Assembly: GCF_004379255.2 (NCBI RefSeq)
Contig: NC_056051.1
Location: forward strand, 24,173,267 to 24,237,266
Reading direction: 5' to 3'
From: Salvia splendens
Taxonomy: Eukaryota; Streptophyta; Magnoliopsida; Lamiales; Lamiaceae
Length of the DNA stretch: 64,000 nucleotides
In this document: positions 37,475-48,555 of the stretch, piece by piece
How positions within the stretch are numbered: position 1 is the first letter of the stretch
Layout of the letters: every line of letters begins with the position of its first letter
Program-made: the position numbers and the translations under genes
The notes under the pieces: generated by a model
What the model saw: the letters and a program-made list of their open reading frames with translations, nothing else
Database searches by the model: none
Told to the model about the DNA's origin: nothing

Positions 37475-38490
37475 GAAAGTTCGAGGTCGTTTTAGAACAA
37501 TGTCCTTTATTCTAGAGAAAAATGAAGCCCAAAAATATTTATTAATTTATTTAAAATGTAACCCATAAAATATTTACTCCTATTAATTTTATGTAATATA
37601 CTAGGTACCATTCCAATGCATGTACTGAATGATCAAATTATAATTTGAAGGATAAATATCGAAATTATTACTATTTAAAATCAGTAGTAATATCATGGAA
37701 TGTCAACCAAGATTCAAAGTCAGAACTAAACTTTTATTTGATGTACATTTATTTTTCTCATTAATCTATCTGGTTTTTGTTTTCATTCAAATTCATGTTT
37801 TTTAAGTAACAGTTACAAGTTTGTTACATACTTGCGAAAGCATCTCATATGAAAAACATATGAACTTCAGAAACTTACTAAAATAAATATTTAATTTGAA
37901 GTTTATGTCGGAAGTCCGAAGATATACTCAAATCCAAGACGAAAGGAATATATGTATTTAAATTAATTATTACATTTTATATATATATACAAGATAGGGA
38001 TAGATATAAAAAAAGATAGGAATAGTATTTAAATTAATAATCACATTTTTATATAAATACATATCACCTTGTATACACATCTGATAATAGTAACGCATAC
38101 AATAATGTGTGAAATGAACAATTCGATCATGCACTGGAAAAATATCGACGGCAGCTTTAAAATTGGGTACTTAGTTATTATGTTGAATTTTGGCTATGGA
38201 AATTCGAATGTGATCGAAATATGGCATGAAAATTGTTCAGATTCTTTTGTAGAAATAGATTATTGCTATTCATAGTTACGTTTTCCAACAATAATGGAAT
38301 TTCCCATTAGATTATACACTTTGAGAGTTTGCGTTATTGACCAACGAAATTCAGTTGAAATGGAGTATTTTTTATTAAAAATAAATTTGACGTGAATTTA
38401 AATTATGTCAAGTAATTAAAAAACAACGAGAAACCACACATGTATTTGTAAACTCAAACATATAAAATTTGTTCGGCATAACTAAAATAG
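37475..38490. other. AT-rich intergenic DNA
   Basis: Upstream of the BiP promoter. A duplicated phrase around ATAGGAATAGTATTTAAATTAA occurs near 37950-38040; no gene. Confidence 0.45.
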
Positions 38491-38493
38491 TAC

Positions 38494-38741
38494 TTCCCTC
38501 GTTCCATAATAATCGAGTCATTTTTTTTTATTTTGGTACGTTTTATAATAGTGGAGTTATTTTCTTCTTTAATAAGGGTCAATCCATTTTTTTCACTTAC
38601 TTTACTTTCTCTTATTCTTTCTTTATCTGCCTATCTTTTTCATTTCTTACTTTATTTAAACTCACTTAACACTATTTTTTTTAAAATCATCGTATCAAAA
38701 AGAAATATTTTCACTGTCGTGGAATATATATGGAGGGAGTA
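38494..38741. mobile_element. Eroded Stowaway-like MITE
   Basis: Left end CTTCCCTCGTTCCATAATAA and right end GGAATATATATGGAGGGAG, with TA outside on both sides. Ends are decayed versions of the CTCCCTCCGTCC type, and the interior is T-rich. Confidence 0.5.
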
Positions 38742-39509
38742 GTACTATTGGATATATGAATTCAATGTAATAAAGCAAGAAATGACGGTGGAATTGTGGG
38801 ACAAGATTAGTTGGACATGATATATAGTACTGCCGACCCCTTTGAAATTTAGTTTTTTTGTTTTTTTATGGATGATTTTTTTAGAAATTAAAGTCTCTTC
38901 TACCAAATATTATCATACTATGTGGTAATACATTTCTTCACAATATATTTTATTTATAAACAAAAAAAGTGTGGCTACACTTGTGAACCTTCAATTACCA
39001 AATTGGATGAGATTGTGTTTGATTTGTGGATATTGGTAGACTTAATATTGTGCATTGTCCAAGATAGATATATATATATTTTTTATTTGTAACAAAAGAA
39101 GAGGTGTTCTACCATCTCGGATTCTTCCATGCAGAAACGCATCGATCATTTTCAACTATGGCATGATGAATCTAAATAATCTCCTTTTGATATTTCACCA
39201 ATTCCTCGTATTGAGCATTTTCTTTTCATTCGTCAACAAAAAAGTGAATCAATTGTAATAGAGATAGAAGAAAATGATGAATGGAAATGAAATATTTACA
39301 TCTCTATCACTTTTTTAGACTAACAAAAGTCTAAAAATTTCTCCTGCCACATCATCACAGTTCTCTCACAACCTTCCCATTCTCACATCCCTCCCAATAG
39401 TCATCCCAAAAGTTCTCAATTTAATTCATTTTAACTGTTGGTGTTTATGAAATATTAAAAAAATAAAGTGTAATGAGTTATATATATAGATGAGAAATAA
39501 AAAATAAAA

Positions 39510-39704
39510 AATTCAGGATGGCTCTCGCTCGACGCGCAATAGGCGCCGAGAGAGCGCCATCCCGACCACCGTCAGCCCTGATCCATGCCCGTCCTCTAGG
39601 CGCTCGTGATAGCCTCCCACGGCTCGGCGGCCACAATAGGAACCTTCCCGACCGCCGTCCTGCACGGCGGTGGGAAGGCTTCCTATTATGAATGCTCTTT
39701 ACGT
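39510..39704. mobile_element. GC-rich MITE fragment with hairpin
   Basis: A sharply GC-rich island in AT-rich DNA. The right part folds into a hairpin: AATAGGAACCTTCCCGACC at about 39633 pairs imperfectly with the sequence ending at about 39690. The right end, read inverted, is GAGCATTCATAATAGGAAG and is followed by TTTA, like the ends of the Harbinger-type elements in this window. The left terminus is not recognisable, so it appears truncated or diverged. Confidence 0.45.
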
Positions 39705-39719
39705 TATTTTTCAGTTCGA

Positions 39720-40400
39720 TATGTATCAATAGATTTTCAATATCGTTTCGATAATTGACAATGAGGAGCACGATACAAGTGAAAATCATTCATAAAAGAC
39801 AATCTAACAAGTGCATCTATCATCTATAATTAATAATATTGCGGCTTTTATTTTGTATCATTCTCATATACGACATATTATTAAATTTATTGTCTGATTC
39901 AAAGTAGATATAGTGAACGAACTGTAATAAAATAGAGAGTAATTGAAGGAGATTTACCTTATCCTATAAATAAGTAGTAGTACTCCATAAAACAAAATAA
40001 GTTAATGTTTTAGGAGTATATCTTATAAATAAGTACTATAAAACAAAATAAGTTAATGTTCTAGGAGTATTTTAAAGTGATGTTATTCGATAATTCATTA
40101 GAAGAAATATTAGACGACAGATAAAATTAAAAGAAGGATACAAAGCAAGTAAAATAAAAAATAAAAATAAAAATACTATGTCACCAACGATAAAGTAAAG
40201 ACAAAAGATAAGTTTTTTAAATATTTGAAAATCGAATTTCAGAAAAATGGAGGCGAATAACAATTATGAGAAAATCAAATCTTCATTAGGTGGAACCCAC
40301 ACGATGCAGACATATTACCTGGTTGGTACCGCATACAATAATTGCCCAAGAAAATGCAAATTAAGTACTACTATTAATATTAATGTTTTAATTATTATTA
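39720..40400. other. AT-rich intergenic DNA
   Basis: No gene. A direct repeat with TATAAATAAGTA and AAAACAAAATAAGTTAATG occurs twice at about 39965-40070. Confidence 0.45.
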
Positions 40401-40409
40401 TCACTATCC

Positions 40410-40410
<1 letters not shown>

Positions 40411-40484
<74 letters not shown>
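40411..40484. repeat. (TTA)n microsatellite
   Basis: About 24 perfect TTA/ATT units. The array resumes after the Harbinger-type element (42635-42650), so the element sits inside it. Confidence 0.95.
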
Positions 40485-40815
40485 GAGCATCTCCAGTGGG
40501 CGGACATCCCACTAGTACATCCACTAGGACATCTCAAAAACACCTTCTGCCACGTCACTAGGACTTCCCATCCCACTGCCACGTCACTAGGACATCCCCT
40601 CCTATGTCCGCCCTTCCCACTAGGACATCCCGCAATAAAAAAATCACAATAATTTAATTACGTAAAAACGGAAATATAATTTTGACACGGAATACGGGAA
40701 ATCAAAATACGGGCAAAAATACATATTCATAAAACATAAAAAACACATAGTTAGAAAAAAGCAAAATACATAGTCATTCAAAAAAAAGAAAAATACATAA
40801 TCCAACATCCCCGGC

Positions 40816-42318
40816 TCACTCCGCGCTGTCCTCGTCGCCCGTGCCGCCCCCGTCGCCCGTGCCGTCACCGTCACCCGTGCCGCCCCCATCGTCCCCTCCG
40901 CTAATCTCGGCGCCATCATCTCCAATGGGGGGCATCCCCAAATCGCGCTGACATCCATCGATGACATCCTTCAGCATCCTCTTGTACAGCGGATCGGTCG
41001 TGCTATGCCACCTATGCATGGTTCGGACCAAGCTTGTCGTTAACTGCGCGCGGGCGAGGCGGTCGATATCTTCTTGGGGAGCAGGGGCCTCCGATTCGAC
41101 CTCGAACGACCCGCTACCGCCGCTGGTTCCCCTAGCCCTCCGCTGCGCAGCCTTTTGCCCAACCGGGCGACGACGGCGGCGAGAGTCTGATTGCGGTAGC
41201 GGGGACACTTCGTCGGCTTCCGGGAGCTCGTGCGAACCAGCACTGCTGCTATATTCACCGGAAGCGTTGATCTTCGTCCGCTTCGCCCAGCCCGATTCGA
41301 CTCCCCCACAAAACTTTGGGGAATCCTTCACCACGAGAAAGGCCTCCCACTGGTCAAATTGTTTGAATTTCAAGGCTTTGTCAGGGTACTGAGCAAAGGC
41401 ACGGTTCCGGACATCCTCCTCGGACATACCGCTGCTTGCCTGGCGGAGGTTGTTTTGGTAGAGGCCAGCAAATCGACTAAGCTTAGGCCTCAACCGCTCC
41501 CACTGTTTCCGGCACTGTTCGGGAAGGCGACGCTTCGCCCCAGCCGGTTTGTGTGTGTGGTAGGCTTCAGCGATCCGATGCCACAGTCTGTCAATATGCT
41601 GGTTGGCACCGACATAGGGATCCTCGACAATTGCAATCCAAGCCTTCGCAAGCGCGACGTTTTCCCACTGGCTCCAGATCGTCCTCTTTCCCGTCTCCTC
41701 ATCCTCCTCCTCTGCCACCGTTCGTGAGGAAGACCCTGGGGCTTTCCCCTTGCCCTTGCCACGTCCCTTCCCCCTGCCCCCGCTCATATCATCGGGCGTC
41801 TGCCTGACTGGAGATATCCCCAACTCCTCAAAAGAGAAAGTGTCTATGCCGGTGAACTGAGTATCCGGAACATAAGTGGAAGGGGTATCAGTATACTGCA
41901 TATCCACAACCGGTCGATAGACATCGTCCGCTAGTGGTTCAGGACCCCTGCCACCCCCTCCCACATGCATCATCCCCGGCATCATCCCCGCCATCATCCC
42001 CGGCATCATCCCCGGCATCATCATATTTGGGGTCATGCCCCCCATCATATTTGGGGTCATGCCCCCATCCCCATCCCCGGCATCATCATATTTGGGGTCA
42101 TGCCCCCCCATCCCGGCTGCCCTGGGCATCATACCACCCATACCACCCATCTGTCTCATCCAATTGTACATATAAGGGGACATCATCCCACCCATGGCCC
42201 CCATCTGTCCCATTCCCGGTACCGTTGTCGCATTTCCGCTTACGTTTCCCTCCAGGTCGATGGGAAACGCCTGAGTCTGTGACTCGCTCGTGGCCGGGGA
42301 GTTCCTATCGTTCTCCAT
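40816..42318 (-). CDS. Harbinger ORF1 Myb/SANT-like protein, intact
   Basis: A 500-residue intronless frame. ATG 42318 is chosen because it is the first ATG after the TATA box at 42412-42405; the longer frame to 42516 would start upstream of that box. Layout: Ser/Thr-rich start, Met/Gly-rich repeats ('GMMPGMM', 'GGMTPNMM', about residues 40-125), Gly/Lys/Arg-rich basic stretch, a Myb/SANT-like domain ('WSQWENVALAKAWIAIVEDP', about residues 220-330), a NAM-associated-type region ('FKQFDQWEAFLVVKDSPKF'), a basic patch ('RRRRRPVGQKAAQRR') and an acidic Gly/Asp-rich tail. Proteins of this kind are ORF1 partners of PIF/Harbinger transposase. No stop or frameshift, unlike the other three copies, so it may still be expressed. 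Confidence 0.8.
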   Translation of the reverse strand: MENDRNSPATSESQTQAFPIDLEGNVSGNATTVPGMGQMGAMGGMMSPYMYNWMRQMGGMGGMMPRAAGMGGHDPKYDDAGDGDGGMTPNMMGGMTPNMMMPGMMPGMMAGMMPGMMHVGGGGRGPEPLADDVYRPVVDMQYTDTPSTYVPDTQFTGIDTFSFEELGISPVRQTPDDMSGGRGKGRGKGKGKAPGSSSRTVAEEEDEETGKRTIWSQWENVALAKAWIAIVEDPYVGANQHIDRLWHRIAEAYHTHKPAGAKRRLPEQCRKQWERLRPKLSRFAGLYQNNLRQASSGMSEEDVRNRAFAQYPDKALKFKQFDQWEAFLVVKDSPKFCGGVESGWAKRTKINASGEYSSSAGSHELPEADEVSPLPQSDSRRRRRPVGQKAAQRRARGTSGGSGSFEVESEAPAPQEDIDRLARAQLTTSLVRTMHRWHSTTDPLYKRMLKDVIDGCQRDLGMPPIGDDGAEISGGDDGGGTGDGDGTGDGGGTGDEDSAE

Positions 42319-42404
42319 TAAAAGTAGAAATGAAATTTGTAGTAAAAGAAGAGAGAAACTTGTTAACAACAAGTGGTGCAAATGAAATGAAGTTCTACGA
42401 GCCG

Positions 42405-42412
42405 TATATATA
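42405..42412 (-). promoter_or_regulatory. TATA box of Harbinger copy D
   Basis: CTATATATAC on the minus strand, about 90 bp before ATG 42318. Confidence 0.6.
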
Positions 42413-42437
42413 GGGTTTAAAAAAAATAAAAAAAATT

Positions 42438-42620
42438 CGGACGTCCGAGCGGGACTTCCGACCCTTGCCACAGTGGCGGACGTCCGCCCGCCCGTCGCAG
42501 GGACGTCCGAGGACACCCGACGTCCTCACGGGACGTCCGTATCCGACCCTAAACGCCACAGTGGCGGACGTCCGGGTCGCCCGTCGCGACGTCCGACCGG
42601 ACGTCCGACCGGACGTCCGC
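42438..42620. repeat. Nine GACGTC palindromes in the element end
   Basis: GACGTC, usually within GGACGTCCG, occurs nine times in about 180 bp. GACGTC is the C-box core bound by plant bZIP factors. Within the element these are probably transposase or ORF1 binding repeats. Confidence 0.8.
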
Positions 42621-42833
42621 CATTGGAGATGCTCTTATTATTATTATTATGTATTAGTTAACTTAATTCAAGCATTCACCTTTACGGATTTTCTCTCTCT
42701 AAACACACACAGAGACTCCACTTTCTCTCTCTAAAACTCCCTGTTTAGGGTTTCAGGAGGCGCCGCTTTTGAATTAATACCATCCAGGAGTGAACTCTTC
42801 ATTCGCTCTATCCCCTCCTCGACTTTTCCCCAG

Positions 42834-44038
42834 GTGATTCCACGTTATTACTTCGATTTCGAGCTCATTTTCCCTTTGTCTTTTGGTATTAAACTATATT
42901 ATGTTGGTTGAGTAATCCAAGATTAAATTTTGTGGTGAAATGAAAGTGGAAATGTTTTTTTCGAAAATGAAAGTGGAAGTTTGAAAGCCGTTTTGCCCAA
43001 TTGGGGATTACTGGATCTGTGTGTTGGGGCAATCTGGTTGCGTAGTTGAAAATCCTTAAGGTTGGAAAAAGTCATGATCTCTTATATACCTAATTAAAAA
43101 ATAATGAGATTGCGATTGTTAATTATTGAGTCTGTATCGGACTGCGAAGCCTTTTTTTTCCCAGTGTGTTAGCAGATGTTACTCGTTTTTATGTTATATT
43201 TATGCTTTAATTTGATTGATGGGACCTCCATTACTGGGTTGATTTTGGTGGTAATACTGTTATGATAGGTTTTGTGCAGTTTGGGATACACTGTAGTGAA
43301 TAGCTGCTTTATTTGACATAGTATTAGTTTATATTGTTGGATTTAGGGAGTTTTCTTTGGATCTGTTTCAGTCTGGTGCCGTCTTCCCCAGCTGAAACAG
43401 CTACCTAAAATCCGACTTAGTAACTTCTATGAGAGAGTTATTTAGTCCGTGGGACTTTGTGTTATTTGATTATTGTGTTATATCTAAATGTATTTATTAA
43501 TCAACCATTTGTATTTTTTTTGTCTTGATGTATAATGCTTTTATGTTGCTTGTGTCCCATAAACCGACTATAGTGAATTATATAACCTTTATTAATTATT
43601 ACTGTCTGGATTTTAGCGGGATTACTATTATGATAGGTCTTGTGCACTTTGGGGTATACTGTAGTGAACAACTTACTTTATTTGAGATATAATTGTTAGA
43701 TTAAGAGAGATTTGTTTGGATGTGTTTCAGTCTGGTGTCACCTTCCTCAGCCTGAGCACCTACATGAAAACTGACTTAGCGACAACTATTTGAGACCTAT
43801 TTCATCTGTCTGACTTTGTGTCCATTATGATTTTTAACTGGAACATGCTTCTTACTTGACCATTTATTTATGTCTTAAAGTTGATGCTTTATGTTGTTTG
43901 TTTCCTACCATGTTCACTAGGAGTATTTTCTGTTTTAACTATATACTTTTAGTACGCTGAAAGTTTCAAACTGACATAACACACTACAACGTATCATTTC
44001 ATCATGTTATTTGAATTAATATGTTTTGGTAATGGCAG
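42834..44038 (+). other. 5' UTR intron of importin beta-1
   Basis: The leader (about 42680-42833, CT-rich, ending TTTTCCCCAG) is followed by GTGATTCC. The matching acceptor is GTAATGGCAG at 44038, eight bases before ATG 44046. It contains two tandem 220-bp duplicates. Confidence 0.65.
43231..43822 (+). repeat. Tandem duplication inside the importin beta leader intron
   Basis: 43231-43462 and 43599-43822 are diverged copies, 368 bp apart. Shared blocks include TTATGATAGGT, CACTGTAGTGAA-like, GTTTCAGTCTGGTG and GACTTTGTG. The sequence between them is not shared. Confidence 0.75.
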
Positions 44039-44045
44039 GGAGGAT

Positions 44046-46755
44046 ATGGCTATGGAAGTCACCCAGATTCTTCTAAGTGCACAGTCAGTTGATTCAACAG
44101 TAAGGAAGCATGCCGAAGAGAATTTGAAACAATTTCAGGAGCAAAACCTCCCAGCTTTCCTGCTATCCCTTTCTGTAGAGCTTGCTAGTGAGGAGAAGCC
44201 TGTTGACAGTCGTAAACTTGCTGGTTTGGTTTTAAAAAATGCTCTGGATGCAAAGGAGCAGCATAGAAAATATGAGCTTGTCCAAAGGTGGTTGTCATTA
44301 GACGTTTCTGTGAAGAGCCAGATAAAGGCATGCTTATTGCAGACCCTATCATCTACTGCTAGTGATGCTAGATCAACTGCTTCACAAGTGATTGCGAAGG
44401 TTGCAGGCATTGAGCTGCCACAGAAGCTATGGCCTGAGCTTGTTGGGTCTCTCCTGTCAAATGTTCATCAGGTTCCACCTCATGTTAAGCAAGCTACCAT
44501 TGAAACTCTTGGATACTTGTGCGAAGAAGTAGCTCCGGAGGCAATTGATCAGGATCAAGTGAATAAGATACTGACAGCTGTTGTTCAAGGTATGAATGCC
44601 AATGAAGCTAATATTGAGGTCCGGCTTGCATCCACAAGAGCTTTATATAATGCTATTGGATTTGCCCAGGCTAACTTTTCAAATGATATGGAGAGGGATT
44701 ACATAATGAGAGTCGTTTGTGAGGCGACACTTTCTCCAGAAGTGAAAATTCGACAGGCGGCATATGAGTGTTTGGTCTCGATTGGCTCCACATATTATGA
44801 AAAACTAGCTCCATATATACAAGAGATCTTTAACATCACATCCAAGGCTGTCCGTGATGATGAAGAACCAGTTGCTCTCCAGGCAATTGAATTTTGGAGC
44901 TCAATTTGTGATGAGGAAATTGATATACTGGGCGATTATGGAGGTGATTTCACTGCAGATTCGGATGTTCCCTGCTACTATTTCATCAAGCAGGCACTCC
45001 CTGCTCTCGTTCCCTTGCTGTTGGAGACACTTCTCAAGCAAGAAGAGGATCAGGATCAGGATGAAGGTGCCTGGAATCTTGCAATGGCTGGTGGTACTTG
45101 TCTTGGCTTAGTTGCTCGGACAGTGGGGGATGACATTGTACCACTTGTCATGCCATTTATTGAAGAAAATATTACAAAAGGTGATTGGAGGCAAAGAGAA
45201 GCGGCCACTTATGCATTTGGCTCAATATTGGAGGGCCCGTCACCAGACAAATTAACTCCTATTGTTAATGTTGCCCTTGGTTTCATGCTCACTGCCTTGA
45301 CTAAAGACCCTAATAGTCATGTGAAGGACACAACTGCCTGGACCCTTGGGAGGATATTTGAGTTTCTTCATGGCTCCACTTTGGCGACTCCCATTATTAC
45401 CCCAGCCAATTGTCAACAGATTATCACAGTTCTCTTGCAGAGCATGAAAGATGCTCCAAATGTTGCTGAGAAAGCTTGTGGTGCTCTTTATTTTCTGGCC
45501 CAAGGTTATGAGGATGTTGGTCCAACATCACCATTAACACCTTATTTCCAAGAAATTGTACAGTCTCTTCTTAATGCCACTCATAGAGAAGATGCAGGCG
45601 AGTCTCGACTTAGGACAGCTGCCTATGAAACACTAAATGAAGTAGTGAGGAGCTCCACTGAGGAAACAGCTCGCTTAGTAGTGGAACTTGTTCAAGTCAT
45701 TATGACGGAGCTTCACAAAACCCTTGAGGCTCAAAAGCTTTCCTCGGATGAGAGGGAGAAGCAGACTGAATTGCAAGGCCTTCTTTGTGGGTGCCTGCAA
45801 GTCATCATACAGAAACTAGGGGCATCAGAACCTACGAAGTATGCCTTACTGCAATATTCAGATCAGATAATGAATCTTCTTCTTCGAGTCTTTGCTTGTA
45901 GAAATGCCACTGTACATGAGGAAGCAATGCTTTCCATTGGTGCACTTGCTTATGCAACAGGGCCAAACTTTGTGAAGTACATGCCAGATTTTTACAAGTA
46001 TTTGGAGATGGGTCTTCAGAACTTTGAGGAATACCAGGTCTGTGCTGTCACTGTTGGTGTTGTTGGGGATATCTGCAGGGCGTTGGATGATAAGGTGCTG
46101 TCTTACTGCGATGGTATTATGACGCAGCTACTGAAGGACTTGTCGAGCAATCAACTGCACCGTTCTGTGAAGCCTCCAATATTTTCATGCTTTGGAGATA
46201 TAGCTCTAGCAATAGGCGAGAACTTCGAGAAGTATTTGATGTATGCCATGCCCATGCTGCAGAGTGCTGCAGAGTTGTCTGCCCATACATCCAGTGTTGA
46301 TGATGAAATGATTGAATACACCAACTCTCTGAGAAATGGAATTCTGGAGGCATATTCAGGGATATTTCAGGGTTTCAAGAACTCGCCTAAAACCCAACTC
46401 CTGATACCATATGCACCACACATCTTGCAATTCCTGGATAGCATTTACATTGAGAAGGATATGTAAGTATACATTTATCTAGTTTTGCTGCTTTCTCATT
46501 TTGTTGGTTTTTCTTTTTCCCAATTATTTTCTGATGGCTTATCTTTTTCGACTCAGGGATGATATTGTGATGAAAACTGCTATTGGTGTCCTTGGAGATC
46601 TTGCAGACACCCTGGGAAGTAATGCTGCTTCTCTGATTCAACAATCTCTGTCGAGCAAAGACTTCCTGAATGAATGTTTGTCCTCAGACGACCATATGAT
46701 TAAGGAATCTGCTGAGTGGGCCAGATTGGCTATTAGCCGTGCCATATCTGTTTGA
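44046..46755 (+). CDS. KPNB1: Importin subunit beta-1
   Basis: Two coding exons, 44046-46462 and 46557-46755 (AT|GTAAGT ... CTCAG|GGAT), encode 871 residues, the full family length. The start 'MAMEVTQILLSAQSVDSTVRKHAEENL' is the conserved N-terminal HEAT repeat. HEAT repeats fill the protein, including the acidic loop 'EEDQDQDEGAWNL' and 'WRQREAATYAFGSILEGP', typical of importin beta. The protein carries importin-alpha/cargo complexes through nuclear pores and is released by Ran-GTP. An in-frame ATG at 44004 lies in the leader intron, so 44046 is used. The C-terminal exon ends 'EWARLAISRAISV'. Intact. A Harbinger-type element ends just upstream. Confidence 0.96.
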
Positions 46756-48030
46756 GGCGGTTTCACTTGGTGCATATTACTTTACCTGCATGCATATGGT
46801 CGTGTCGAGTCGAGTCGAGTCAGGGTCAAGGTTGGGATAGTCATGTCATGTTTGGTCATACCTTCTGACAACAGAAGCATTTCTGTTGTCACTAACTCAT
46901 GCATAAGCATCAATGGGGTCAGGTCAGGTCGGGTCGGGGTTCCTTTTGCCTTGGGTTGGTGGTGGGGGGTAGTCGGTGATGGTGGCTTCTCTGAATTCTT
47001 CAGGAGGACTTGTAGGTCTAAATACCAATTTTGTGCTGGGCTAAAACTATGTTGCATGGTCGATACGGGCTACTTTTCTTGGGGTGTTCTGAAAAAGCTC
47101 CCGTATCACCCTGGTCGCTGCATCAGCTCACAGCTTTTGTTTCTGTGACTAATTTGAAGTCAAGCTATCATACCCACTTTTTCTTCTCTTTTTTTTACAT
47201 ATCCATACATTTTCATGCATAAACATCCCAAACTCATATAGCAGTCTGTTGCATACAAAATCATTCATTTCATTCATCTAGAAAATTGCATGGGGTTTTG
47301 TCACACTACTCCAATATTAGGTCACATTTCATTTGCATACATTTTTCATTAGTCCGTAGGTGTTTCACAGGTTATCATTTAGAGTTGAATTTCTGTCTGT
47401 GCACGAGGAGTAAAACATGTGATTTTCTGCTGGTCTGGTACAGATTCTTCTTCAATCTTGCTTTTGAATATGTAAAATCTATATATTTTGCTGCGACTGC
47501 GAAGTTGCAAGAGTGGGAAATGTCATGAATTGTTGATCATATTTTGGTATAGGATTGAAGAATCAGTTTCAGTTGTTTTGTTTTATCATCCAAAGGCAAT
47601 GTATTTGTGGCTTTGTTGTATTCATCTCTTATGCCTTCGTTATATAACACATGGTTGCTTTTGTACTATGTTTTTGCATTATATGTTACTGCTTTCAAGT
47701 GTAAATCTTGTTCATTAATTTTCTTGTGGATATGGTCACTTTTTAGAAATTCATGTCGTCTCAAACTGATTTTATACCCTATTCATATTTTTAGATGCAA
47801 TTCAAGACTTTGAGAAAATTCTAGCATGATGAAGTTCCAACACGACGATACAAATAAAAAAGGGTGGTTGACTTATGAAAAAAACTTCAAAATTCCACGA
47901 GATTTGAAATTTCCAAGTGATTTTTTGCTGCAAAATTGTGTACATTGACTTACATTTTGGTAATGCATCTCATCATGATTGTATAAGCCATTGGTGGCAA
48001 ACCCACAAAAATCACACATTTCATAGCCAC
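46756..48030 (+). other. 3' UTR of importin beta and intergenic DNA
   Basis: The first 200 bases contain short GTCGA and GGTCAGGTC(G)GG repeats. The rest is AT-rich with no supported gene. Confidence 0.45.
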
Positions 48031-48037
48031 TGGTGCT

Positions 48038-48045
48038 TATAAAAA
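48038..48045 (+). promoter_or_regulatory. TATA box of the small peptide gene
   Basis: TATAAAAA, about 130 bp before ATG 48171; 48171 is the first ATG downstream of the expected transcription start. Confidence 0.55.
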
Positions 48046-48170
48046 GGCTGCCTTACCTCTTAAATCTTGAAACAGAGAAACCACAGTATATAGTTTTATT
48101 GAATCATAGAAATCCAAGCACTCATCACATTAATCCAGCAGTGATAAATTCTAGGATACAGAGTTTAGCA

Positions 48171-48555
48171 ATGTTGTTGATCATCATGTTCTTGTATGCA
48201 GGTAACCAAACCTATTCTTACATATTATGTATCACCACCTTAGATAATTGCTCAACTTATAATTTCATTTTGTTGATAAAATGCTTCTTCTTCAATCGTA
48301 TAAAAGGATATCATTGCTTACTCACTTTTCGTCTATGCAGGTACGGTTAAGGGCTCGTACCACATTGAAACGAACCCTATTCACAAGGGCGAAGTCGGAG
48401 CAAATTCAAGAAAGCTTCTTGGGCTGAACCTAGTATTCGACTATGATGACCCCGGTCCTAACTTGTTAATCAAGAATTATCATATAATATCAAGAAAATT
48501 AATGCTGGAATGGGTGCATGAATTTTGTTTCCCTCTACCTATATGTCGTGTATAG
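48171..48555 (+). CDS. Putative small secreted peptide precursor (sulfated-peptide-like)
   Basis: Two exons, 48171-48201 and 48341-48555 (GCAG|GTAACC ... TATGCAG|GTACGG), give an 81-residue product. The N-terminus 'MLLIIMFLYAG' is a short hydrophobic, signal-like segment. A basic 'SRKLL' (33-37) precedes an acidic 'DYDDPGPN' (44-51). Asp-Tyr followed by x-x-Pro-x-x-Asn is the beginning of the PSY-type tyrosine-sulfated peptide motif, but the His-Pro end of that motif is missing. A TATA box at the right distance and clean splice sites support a real gene. The signal peptide is short, and an in-frame upstream extension (to ATG 48033) exists but would start before the TATA box. The call is tentative. 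Confidence 0.5.

Larger units (their letters stand above)
40485..42634 (-). mobile_element. PIF/Harbinger-type element with an intact ORF1 (copy D, third subfamily)
   Basis: Termini GAGCATCTCCAGTGGGCGG (left) and GAGCATCTCCAATGGCGG (right end, other strand), flanked by TTA. It carries one intact gene on the minus strand (40816-42318), a TATA box (42405-42412) and repetitive subterminal regions: GGACATCCC-type repeats on the left and nine GACGTC palindromes on the right (42438-42620). No transposase. The right end lies only a few tens of bases before the probable 5' UTR of importin beta. Confidence 0.88.

Noticed and set aside
40411..40484. Poly-isoleucine/asparagine ORFs
   Set aside because: Translations of the (TTA)n microsatellite.
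41230..42413. Plus-strand ORFs with His/Pro-rich repeats
   Set aside because: Antisense of the Met/Gly repeats of the intact ORF1 protein.
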